The position numbers and the translations under genes are program-made. This document shows, piece after piece, positions 5,781 to 10,789 of a DNA stretch of 10,871 nucleotides. Below the pieces are notes generated by a model. The model was not told the origin of the DNA and did no database searches. It was given only the letters and a program-made list of their open reading frames with translations. How positions within the stretch are numbered: position 1 is the stretch's first letter; each line of letters starts with the position of its first letter. The DNA is from JBAWAP01 sp049589355 (GTDB taxonomy: Bacteria; Chloroflexota; Anaerolineae; VGOG01): NCBI GenBank assembly GCA_049589355.1, contig JBAWAP010000441.1, forward strand, positions 1 through 10,871, given 5' to 3'.

Positions 5781-6124
5781 AGTTCCTGGTAGATGAATGC
5801 ACGGGCACATCGGTGGTAGCTTGCCTGCGTGACGAAGAGCACGACGCGGTGGCTGTGGTCGAGGTCATGCCTGAAGCAGACGATATGGAGATTTTGGATT
5901 GGGCGGTGTTCGAAGGTCGAATTGTGGTGACCAACGACAAGGACTTTGGTGAATTGGTGTACCGCAGTGGATGGGAGCATCGAGGTGTAGTATTGTTGCG
6001 CTTGCGAGACGAACGGGCAGAGAACAAGGTGCGGATGATGAAGGTCGTGTTGGCGCAAGTCGGTGAACGATTACGGAACCATTACGTTGTAGCCACTGAG
6101 GCAGGGATTCGGGTACGAAAGTAA
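5777..6124 (+). CDS. DUF5615 PIN-like toxin
   Basis: 115 residues from ATG 5777. MKFLVDECTGTSVVACLRDE has the opening D-E pair, ADDMEILDWAVFEGRIVVTN then DKDFGELVYRSG has the classic T-N-D-K-D-F-G motif, and GVVLLRL and VVATEAGIRVR close the fold. The predicted activity is a metal-dependent nuclease of PIN type. It forms a coupled pair with the DUF433 gene through a 4-base overlap. Compared with the DUF5615 at 1101 it has the canonical acidic residues and quite different sequence, so the two modules were acquired separately. Confidence 0.87.
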   Translation: MKFLVDECTGTSVVACLRDEEHDAVAVVEVMPEADDMEILDWAVFEGRIVVTNDKDFGELVYRSGWEHRGVVLLRLRDERAENKVRMMKVVLAQVGERLRNHYVVATEAGIRVRK

Positions 6125-6285
6125 AGAGAAAGTAGTGGAGCAAGGGAGCAGGGGGGCACTACAGAAGAAATCTGTATTTCTCTGTGTTGATCTGTGTCCC
6201 TTCAGGAAGTTATAAGCCATGAGTGACATTCTGGGTGCTGAAGGGCGTCTCCTTCGAGGTGAAACGCGGCGAGGTGGTGGGCATC

Positions 6286-6309
6286 CCTTCGGCTACGCTC
6301 AGGGCAAGC
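6286..6309 (+). repeat. Dispersed 24-bp repeat, in frame before Walker A
   Basis: Identical in sequence and site to 5091-5114; encodes PSATLRAS in wzt-F. Confidence 0.75.
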
Positions 6310-6433
6310 ATTGGCCGCAACGGGGCGGGGAAGACGACGTTGCTCAAAATCCTCTCCCGCATCACCGAACCCACTGAGGGACGGGCCAAGATCCACGGCC
6401 GGGTGGGAGAATATCTACTTGAATGGCGCTATT

Positions 6434-6456
6434 CCTTCGACATGCTCAGGACAAGC
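6434..6456 (+). repeat. Dispersed 23-bp repeat
   Basis: CCTTCGACATGCTCAGGACA followed by AGC, between GAI and LGM codons in wzt-F; identical to 5312-5334. Confidence 0.75.
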
Positions 6457-6499
6457 CTGGGGATGAAGAGGGCGGAGATTGACCGCAAGTTCGACGAGA

Positions 6500-6522
6500 C
6501 CTGTGCTGAGCTTGCCGAAGCA
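6500..6522 (-). repeat. Dispersed 23-bp repeat, inverted orientation
   Basis: Contains GTGCTGAGCTTGCCGAAGCA at the same site as 5378-5400, with one base different at its start (CCTG for CTTG). Confidence 0.7.
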
Positions 6523-6620
6523 TCGTGGCCTTTGCGGAGGTCGAGAAGTTCATAGACACGCCGGTGAAGCATTATTCCAGCGGCATGTACGTGCGCCTGG
6601 CCTTTGCCGTGGCCGCCCAC

Positions 6621-6647
6621 CGTTCGGCTGAGCGCTCACGGCGAAGC
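6621..6647 (+). repeat. 27-bp insertion, variant repeat
   Basis: CGTTCGGCTGAGCGCTCACG followed by GCGAAGC, inserted between AAH and LEPE codons of wzt-F. Contains the near palindrome CTGAGCGCTCA. Longer and more divergent than the other copies, but excising it restores the gene exactly. Confidence 0.55.
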
Positions 6648-6679
6648 CTGGAGCCGGAGATTTTGTTAGTGGACGAGAG

Positions 6680-6702
6680 CCTGTCCTGAGCGAAGCGAAG
6701 GA
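6680..6702 (-). repeat. Dispersed 23-bp repeat in Walker B/D-loop
   Basis: CCTGTCCTGAGCGAAGCGAA followed by GGA, splitting VDE|VLAVGD of wzt-F right after the catalytic glutamate codon. Confidence 0.72.
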
Positions 6703-6769
6703 TGCTGGCGGTGGGGGATGTGGCGAAGGAAAGACGGACTGTTTGTTAGGCGCAGAAGCATAAGTAGAG

Positions 6770-6775
6770 TATAAT
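6770..6775 (+). promoter_or_regulatory. Possible -10 element (TATAAT)
   Basis: A perfect TATAAT stands 3 bases before an ATG at 6778, in the gap between wzt-F and the unrecognised pair. The best -35-like hexamer, TTGTTA at 6743-6748, is 21 bases away, longer than ideal. It could drive the 6778-7633 region. Confidence 0.25.
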
Positions 6776-6777
6776 TG

Positions 6778-6945
6778 ATGCAGGAAGCAGAGAAACGCAT
6801 AACCCTGCTGGGCCGAATCATCACGCCTGAAGCAGTGCGTTAGGTCATTCAGAGGGCGTCAATCATCAAGTGGGGTACACACCTGCTGCGCTGGCGCTAC
6901 TTCGATGTGCATCACGAAGGTGTAACATACCATCGCAATGCACTG
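6778..6945 (+). pseudogene. Protein-like 5' extension of the unrecognised pair, with an internal stop
   Basis: ATG 6778 reads MQEAEKRITLLGRIITPEAV then R, meets TAG at 6841-6843, and continues in the same frame VIQRASIIKWGTHLLRWRYF then DVHHEGVTYHRNALI. The TAG is one base from CAG, so a single transition could have created it. At about 6945 the protein-like signal changes to the frame of the next gene (SYQLWHLLKRV). This may therefore be the true N-terminal part of that gene, broken by a stop and a frameshift, or the end of a separate lost gene. Family not recognised. Confidence 0.3.
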
Positions 6946-7265
6946 ATTCCTACCAGCTGTGGCATTTGCTCAAGCGAGTTTACGTAGACCAGGACTGGCC
7001 AATTGGAACCAGCCAGGAGGACCTGAATCACGACGCTCGCACGACGATTCAGCACCCCGAAACCGAGATCTATGTGTACGGCTATTATCGAACAGATCCG
7101 CCCCGATTACAGTGGGGATTTCTGAATTCAGAAACGGGCATTGCTGTCATCTACGATATGGAAGCCGATCTCATCGCCACTGTTTTCAAGCCCGAGGAAG
7201 GTGCTCTGTTCTTCGCACGCCAGATCAATGCAGCGAAGATCGACCGGAAGGAGTGGAGCGTATGA
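6870..7265 (+). CDS. Uncharacterised protein, first gene of an overlapping pair; candidate toxin
   Basis: 131 residues if started at GTG 6870. The first about 25 (LLRCASRRCN...) look poor, and the convincing part begins at DSYQLWHLLKRVYVDQDWPI. It then reads HDARTTIQHPETEIYVYGYY, LQWGFLNSETGIAVIYDMEA and DLIATVFKPEEGALFFARQI. I do not recognise the family. The order helix, conserved H/R-rich stretch, then three antiparallel-strand-like segments ending in I-A-T-V-F-K-P-E resembles small RNase toxins of the barnase/RelE-like (BECR) type in outline only. The stop overlaps the next ATG (ATGA at 7262-7265). Its place between wzt remnants, where the other modules are TA pairs, suggests a TA role; this is inference. 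Confidence 0.55.
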   Translation: MGYTPAALALLRCASRRCNIPSQCTDSYQLWHLLKRVYVDQDWPIGTSQEDLNHDARTTIQHPETEIYVYGYYRTDPPRLQWGFLNSETGIAVIYDMEADLIATVFKPEEGALFFARQINAAKIDRKEWSV

Positions 7266-7633
7266 ACATGCAAGAGTTGGAACGTCTGGTCAGGAAGTAT
7301 TACGGCTACGTCGCCGATCTAGAAGGCTCTGGGGCCGAGGCTTTCGACCTGCTCTTTGTGCGGGATAAGATCCAGTGCATCTTGGACGAGAGCTCGCCGG
7401 AAGAGCAGATCCCTGGCTCCCTTTTTGAGCACATCCATGAGTTAGACCGCTTGCTGTGGGCAGAGCGTGAGACCTTCCAGATGGTGGTCGGGGAGGAAGA
7501 ACTCCGGCACGCCCGGCAACAACAGCGCAGCCCGCGTTCTCACTGGTGGTGGTATATGGATGAGCTAAAGGCGCTGCCGCAGCCGATTCGAGAGCAGCGT
7601 GATCGATTGGCACAAGCTTTTGTTCCTGCATGA
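7262..7633 (+). CDS. Uncharacterised mostly helical protein, partner of the 6870 gene; candidate antitoxin
   Basis: 123 residues from ATG 7262, chosen because it overlaps the preceding stop and has GGAGTG at 7251-7256 upstream. MNMQELERLVRKYYGYVADL, EAFDLLFVRDKIQCILDESS and LFEHIHELDRLLWAERETFQ are strongly helical and acidic. An unusual HWWWYMDELKALPQPIREQR segment lies near the C-terminus. No family is recognised and no DNA-binding motif is obvious. The stop TGA 7631-7633 overlaps the ATG of wzt-G at 7630. It could be an antitoxin or immunity-like partner of the 6870 product. Confidence 0.6.
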   Translation: MNMQELERLVRKYYGYVADLEGSGAEAFDLLFVRDKIQCILDESSPEEQIPGSLFEHIHELDRLLWAERETFQMVVGEEELRHARQQQRSPRSHWWWYMDELKALPQPIREQRDRLAQAFVPA

Positions 7634-7794
7634 ACGACATAGCTATTTGCGTCGAGAACCTGAGCAAACAATACCGCATCGGCGGCCCCCAGGCGGCCTA
7701 CAAGACGATGAGGGAATCGCTGACCGAGGCGGTGCAGCACCGAGACCGGGAGACAACGGGATGGGGAGACAAGGAGCAAGAAGTGGTGCTGTAA
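7630..7794 (+). pseudogene. wzt-G: short N-terminal Wzt peptide, translationally coupled
   Basis: ATG 7630 overlaps the stop of the preceding gene and opens a 54-residue frame beginning MNDIAICVENLSKQYRIGGP, then QAAYKTMRESLTEAVQ, then unrelated sequence (HRDRETTGWGDKEQEVVL) to TAA 7792-7794. No nucleotide-binding motifs remain. Unlike most other copies its N-terminal ~36 codons have no frameshift. It ends two bases before an ATG at 7797 in the antitoxin region. Confidence 0.8.
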
Positions 7795-7823
7795 GAATGA
7801 CACAGGTGAAAGGAGAAAAACCT

Positions 7824-8033
7824 ATGGTTGCCTTAAGAGAGAGGATTGTGGAGAAACTTGAATACTTACCCGAGTCTAACCTACGCCAAGTTTTGAGCTT
7901 TGTCGAATTTCTGACGTGGAGGGCCACGGAGCAGGATGAACCCCTGTTATCCGTAGCAGGTGTTCTTTCTGGAAAGATGCTTTCTGCCGAAGAGATCGAG
8001 GAAGAGCTCTACGGCGATAGAAAAGAAGCATAA
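7824..8033 (+). CDS. DUF2281-like antitoxin
   Basis: 69 residues from ATG 7824, with AAAGGAGAA at 7809-7817 well placed; an in-frame ATG at 7797 would add nine residues. MVALRERIVEKLEYLPESNL then RQVLSFVEFLTWRATEQDEP is the typical L-P-x-x-x-L-x-x-V-L-x-F-V-x-F-L helix of DUF2281-type antitoxins. The C-terminal LSAEEIEEELYGDRKEA is the acidic toxin-binding tail. The stop overlaps the PIN gene start (TAATG, shared A at 8033). The likely role is neutralising that PIN toxin. Confidence 0.72.
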   Translation: MVALRERIVEKLEYLPESNLRQVLSFVEFLTWRATEQDEPLLSVAGVLSGKMLSAEEIEEELYGDRKEA

Positions 8034-8311
8034 TGGATCGTGAGGCCGTCTTTGTAGATACGTGGGGATGGATGGCGCTTGGACATCGCCGAGAGCCTCG
8101 CCACGCGGAAGTGAAGCGCATTTATCAAGAGCTTCGCAGCAATGGGATTCCGATTTACACCAGTGACTACGTTCTGGACGAGCTCATCACCTTGCTGTTT
8201 CGCCGTGAGGTATTTGAGGAGGCGGTGCGTTTTGTAGAGGGCATTCTGGGAGCAGCAGTTTTGGGTCAGCTACTGACCGGGCGGGAGAACATCTACCTGA
8301 GGGAGCAGTGA
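8033..8311 (+). pseudogene. VapC-like PIN toxin, C-terminally truncated and fused to a wzt scrap
   Basis: ATG 8033 gives MDREAVFVDTWGWMALGHRR then EPRHAEVKRIYQELRSNGIP, YTSDYVLDELITLLFRREVF and EEAVRFVEGILGAAVLG. FVDT provides the first PIN aspartate and LDEL the glutamate. At about residue 79 the protein stops matching PIN and continues LLTGRENIYLREQ, which is the wzt LTGRENIYL segment in its proper frame. PIN toxins of this type have about 140 residues, and the distal half with the remaining catalytic aspartates is missing. The product is probably inactive as a nuclease, but it could still bind the antitoxin. Confidence 0.75.
8268..8301 (+). pseudogene. wzt-H: LTGRENIYL scrap
   Basis: About 34 bases nearly identical to 5273-5300 of wzt-E (CTGAC[C/T]GGGCGGGAGAACAT then CTACCTGA). 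They supply the C-terminus of the truncated PIN protein and lie directly upstream of the AlbA_2 gene start. Confidence 0.7.
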
Positions 8312-8312
8312 T

Positions 8313-8942
8313 TTGACACCGGAAGAAATTCGAACTCTCATCAGCCAGGGTGAAGGGCAACGGCTGGAGCTAAAGCGCTCGCTGGCCGAACTGGGGACGG
8401 GCGTGCGGGCGGCAGCGGCTATGGCTAATACGGACGGCGGTCACGTGTTGTTTGGCGTGCGAGATGACGGCGCAATCCTGGGTGTGCAGATCGGCGCCCA
8501 GACCAGAGAGCGGGTCGTCCAGGCCATCACCGACAACACCGATCCGACTCTCTACCCGTCAGTGGAGTATGTGGACCTGGATGGCAAGACCGTCATCGTG
8601 GTGACGGTGTCTAGGAGTGAGGATAGACCGCACTTGCTGCGAGGCCGGGCCTACAAGCGGGTGGGTGCTGCCGACGTGCAGATGAGCCGGACGGAGTACG
8701 AGCGGCTGTTGCGTGACCGACCTGGAGCCGAATACGATGGTCAGGTAATCGTGCAGGCAACCGAGGACGATATTGCCTGGAATAAGGTCGAGCGTTACCT
8801 GGTCTTACGGGAGCGGGTCACCGGTCGCCGGGTAACCATCCCGCCGCAGCAGGTTCTGCAGGCGCGGGGCTGTCTGGTCGAGGCCGATGGGACCCTGCGT
8901 CCCACAATAGCTGGCTTATTGCTCTTCGGCGCCGATCCCTAG
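8313..8942 (+). CDS. AlbA_2 N-terminal portion as a separate open frame
   Basis: If the stop at 8940 is real and not read through, the 209-residue product holds the whole AlbA_2 domain and the start of the linker. AlbA_2 alone exists as a domain and could retain nucleic-acid binding, but loss of the ATPase and winged-helix parts makes normal function doubtful. This entry is the first piece of the pseudogene above. Confidence 0.45.
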   Translation: MTPEEIRTLISQGEGQRLELKRSLAELGTGVRAAAAMANTDGGHVLFGVRDDGAILGVQIGAQTRERVVQAITDNTDPTLYPSVEYVDLDGKTVIVVTVSRSEDRPHLLRGRAYKRVGAADVQMSRTEYERLLRDRPGAEYDGQVIVQATEDDIAWNKVERYLVLRERVTGRRVTIPPQQVLQARGCLVEADGTLRPTIAGLLLFGADP

Positions 8943-9715
8943 GCATTTCTCTCTCGCAGCTATATCACGGTGGTGCGCTTCCGGGGACAGAACTCGGCTC
9001 ACGGCTACTACGACCGGCGGGATCTGATGGGCACATTGGCGGAGATGGTGGATGCTGCTGAGGCCTACCTGTGGGAGCACGTTCAGCACGGTGGACGGGT
9101 GCGAGGTCTGCGACGAGAGGACTTACACGAATACCCACGTCCGGCCCTGCGCGAGTGTCTGGTAAATGCCGTGGCTCATCGGGACTACAGTATCCGGGGC
9201 TCGCGCATCATTGTCTCGATGTTTGAGGGCCGGATCGAGTTCAACAGCCCGGGGCCGTTACCATGGCCGGTTACTGTGGAAAACATCCTGGAGCAACAAT
9301 ACTCACGCAATCCTCGCATTGTACGAGTCCTGTTCGAGATGGGCTATATCGAAGAGATAGGGATGGGGCTGGATAACGTTTATCGCTGGTTGGCTGAGGC
9401 AGGGCAACCGGAGCCGGCCTTGCGGGACACCGGTGGCTCTTTCGTCATCACCCTCTAGGGTTAGACGTGGAAAAAGCGCTGGCGGAGGGAGAGGCAGAGA
9501 CGATAGGGCTGGTGGCACTGGGTCTGAACGAACGGCAGCGGCGAGCCATAGAGTGCGTCCAGGAGCATGGTAGGATTACGAATCGGGAATATCGAGAGCT
9601 TGGCAAGGTGAGCCACGAGATAGCCTATCGGGAGTTATCAGAGCTGATAACAAAAGGGTTGATTGAAAAGCGAGGTGCAGGAAGAGGGACTCATTACACG
9701 TTGGTTGATGATTAG
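8313..9715 (+). pseudogene. AlbA_2 (Schlafen-type)/ATPase/wHTH regulator, broken by one stop and one frameshift
   Basis: TTG 8313 starts TPEEIRTLISQGEGQRLELK then RSLAEL..., an AlbA_2 domain with ANTDGGHVLFGVRDDG and RGRAYKRVGAADVQM. The protein reaches LLLFGADP and meets TAG 8940-8942, where related proteins have DPQ, a one-base CAG-to-TAG change. The same frame continues AFLSRSYITVVRFRG, then the GHKL-type ATPase region with RECLVNAVAHRDYSIRGSRI and NSPGPLPWPVT to TAG 9456. A one-base shift there (about 9455) leads to EKALAEGEAE and a winged helix-turn-helix, LNERQRRAIECVQEHGRITN then REYREL, ending at TAG 9713. Complete length would be about 467 residues, normal for the family. These are transcriptional regulators or TA-like accessory proteins. 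Confidence 0.82.
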
Positions 9716-9730
9716 GTTGATGATTTCTGA

Positions 9731-9783
9731 CAATTTCGTGGCAAAAGAGATATTCGAGAAATTCGTGCAATTCGTGGCAAAAA
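9731..9783 (+). repeat. Pair of short direct repeats
   Basis: CAATTTCGTGGCAAAA at 9731-9746 and CAATTCGTGGCAAAAA at 9768-9783, about 20 bases apart, fill the 69-base gap between the AlbA_2 pseudogene and wzt-I. They could be operator half-sites or simple AT-rich spacer repeats. Confidence 0.45.
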
Positions 9784-10011
9784 TATGAGTAACATCGCCA
9801 TCCGTGTAGAAAACCTGAGCAAGCAATACCGCATCGGCGGCCCCAGGCGGGCTACAAGACGATCCGGGAATCGCTGACCGAGGCAGTGCAGGCGCCCTTC
9901 CGCCGTCTATCATCCGTCGTCCGTGGTCAGTCGTCCGCCGTCTCCAACGAGACCATCTGGGCCTTGAAGGACGTCTCCTTCGAGGTCAAGCGCGGCGAGG
10001 TGGTGGGCATC

Positions 10012-10034
10012 CCTTCGACAGGCTCAGGACAAGC
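10012..10034 (+). repeat. Dispersed 23-bp repeat before Walker A
   Basis: CCTTCGACAGGCTCAGGACA followed by AGC, at the same codon boundary (GI|IGRNG) as 5091 and 6286 but with different sequence and length, suggesting a separate insertion. Confidence 0.75.
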
Positions 10035-10145
10035 ATTGGGCGCAATGGGGCGGGAAAGACTACGTTGCTCAAAATCCTCTCCCGCATCACTGAGCCGACG
10101 GAGGGGTATGCGGAAATCCACGGCCGGGTGGGCTCCCTGCTGGAG

Positions 10146-10169
10146 GCATGCCCTGAGCGAAGCCGAAGG
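10146..10169 (-). repeat. Dispersed ~24-bp repeat, inverted orientation
   Basis: Contains GCCCTGAGCGAAGCCGAAGG, inserted between LLE and VGTGF codons of wzt-I. Confidence 0.65.
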
Positions 10170-10264
10170 GTGGGCACCGGCTTCCACCCCGAGCTGACCG
10201 GGCGGGAGAGCATCTAGCTCAACGGTGTTGCGTTGGATAAAGTGCTTAAGGAGGGACGGTCAAT

Positions 10265-10492
10265 ATGGAACAGCCTGTCTTGACCCCATTTCAGTGGGCA
10301 CTCGAGGTCATCGAGCAACTTCCTGTCGAAGATCAAAGGGTTCTAATTGAGATCGTTCGACGGCGACTGATTGAGCAGCGTCGGGCAGAGATCGCACGTA
10401 ATGCCAGGGCCACACTCCAGGCGTTCAGGGAAGGGCGGGCGTGCTATGGGACTGTGGACGATTTACGGTGCGATCTGCTGGATGAGCGATGA
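10265..10492 (+). CDS. Antitoxin of a YafQ/RelE-type module
   Basis: 75 residues from ATG 10265, with GGAGGG at 10250-10255 upstream. TPFQWALEVIEQLPVEDQRV then LIEIVRRRLIEQRRAEIARN and ARATLQAFREGRACYGTVDD form continuous helices. LPVEDQRVLIEIVRRRL resembles the small addiction-module antitoxins encoded before RelE/YafQ toxins. The acidic tail VDDLRCDLLDE is the likely toxin-binding part. The stop overlaps the toxin start (ATGA at 10489-10492). No clear DNA-binding motif is seen, so autoregulation is uncertain. Confidence 0.75.
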   Translation: MEQPVLTPFQWALEVIEQLPVEDQRVLIEIVRRRLIEQRRAEIARNARATLQAFREGRACYGTVDDLRCDLLDER

Positions 10493-10773
10493 GACGTCTG
10501 GTCTGGGATACCAGTTTTCGGCGGGCTTTCAAACGTGTAACCCGTCGCAATCCGCTCCTACAAGAGCGTATTCTGGATGTTCTGGAGGCGCTTGCTGAGA
10601 ACCCTTTTGACCCAGGGCTGAAAACTCACAAGCTGCGAGGGCAGTTGGAAGGGCTGTGGGCCTGCTGGGTAGAATATGACTGCTGGATCGTTTTTGCTTT
10701 TGAACCCGACCCGACAGGTGGCGATGACCTGATCGTATTGATTGACATAGGCTTCCACGATGAGGTGTATTGA
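10489..10773 (+). CDS. RelE-superfamily (YafQ-like) mRNA interferase toxin
   Basis: 94 residues from ATG 10489. RRLVWDTSFRRAFKRVTRRN opens with the usual strand and helix. LKTHKLRGQLEGLWACWVEY is the hallmark L-x-x-H-x-L-x-G-x-x-x-G-x-x-x family core with basic/His catalytic residues. CWIVFAFE and DLIVLIDIGFHDEVY give the closing strands and the terminal H-D-E-V-Y motif. These toxins cleave mRNA on the ribosome. The gene is complete and coupled to the antitoxin. wzt-J starts 16 bases after its stop. Confidence 0.88.
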   Translation: MRRLVWDTSFRRAFKRVTRRNPLLQERILDVLEALAENPFDPGLKTHKLRGQLEGLWACWVEYDCWIVFAFEPDPTGGDDLIVLIDIGFHDEVY

Positions 10774-10789
10774 GCCATCCGGAGTGAGC

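Larger units (their letters stand above)
6219..6760 (+). pseudogene. wzt-F: Wzt ATPase copy reaching past Walker B
   Basis: ATG 6219 gives only MSDI before a deletion to the codons of WVLKGVSFEVKRGEVVGI; a one-frame-over reading carries Walker A IGRNGAGKTTLLKILSRITE in frame after the PSATLRAS insert. GRVG is joined to ENIYLNGAI by deletion. The ABC signature SSGMYVRLAFAVAAH is at about 6574-6620. A 27-base insert (6621-6647) then LEPEILLVDE follow. An inverted repeat (6680-6702) splits VDE|VLAVGD. After AVGD a further deletion leads to VAKERRTV, matching the later EVAKEGRTVLFVSHN region. The copy carries all ATPase motifs in pieces but no continuous frame. Confidence 0.87.
9785..10231 (+). 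pseudogene. wzt-I: N-terminal Wzt ATPase copy through Walker A
   Basis: ATG 9785 gives MSNIAIRVENLSKQYRIGG, then one C is missing in a run of C bases (about 9840-9844) and the frame shifts. In the next frame KTIRESLTEAVQAPFRRL, ETIWALKDVSFEVKRGEVVG and I follow. A 23-base repeat (10012-10034) shifts frame again before Walker A (IGRNGAGKTT, LLKILSRITEPTEG). A second, inverted repeat (10146-10169) splits LLE|VGTGFHP. LTGRESI is followed by TAG where Y is expected. Similarity ends at about 10231, before the next antitoxin. Its linker (SSVVRGQSSAVS) differs from the NPKSEF linker of other copies, so it belongs to a different wzt lineage. Confidence 0.86.

Noticed and set aside
5588..6058. 156-residue open frame on the - strand
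   Set aside because: Antisense shadow of the DUF433/DUF5615 pair; His/Ser-rich text with no recognisable domain.
6959..7261. 5' extension of the 7262 gene frame back to 6959
   Set aside because: The extension overlaps the preceding gene in another frame and is low-quality sequence; ATG 7262 overlaps the upstream stop and fits coupling.
8313..8318. TTGACA as a -35 promoter box
   Set aside because: It is the start codon region of the AlbA_2 gene; no matching -10 at proper distance, and the gene reads through it.
472..10169. Repeats as a CRISPR array or integron attC sites
   Set aside because: Spacing is irregular, copies lie inside coding sequence in both orientations, there are no cas or integrase genes, and the repeats are too short and variable.
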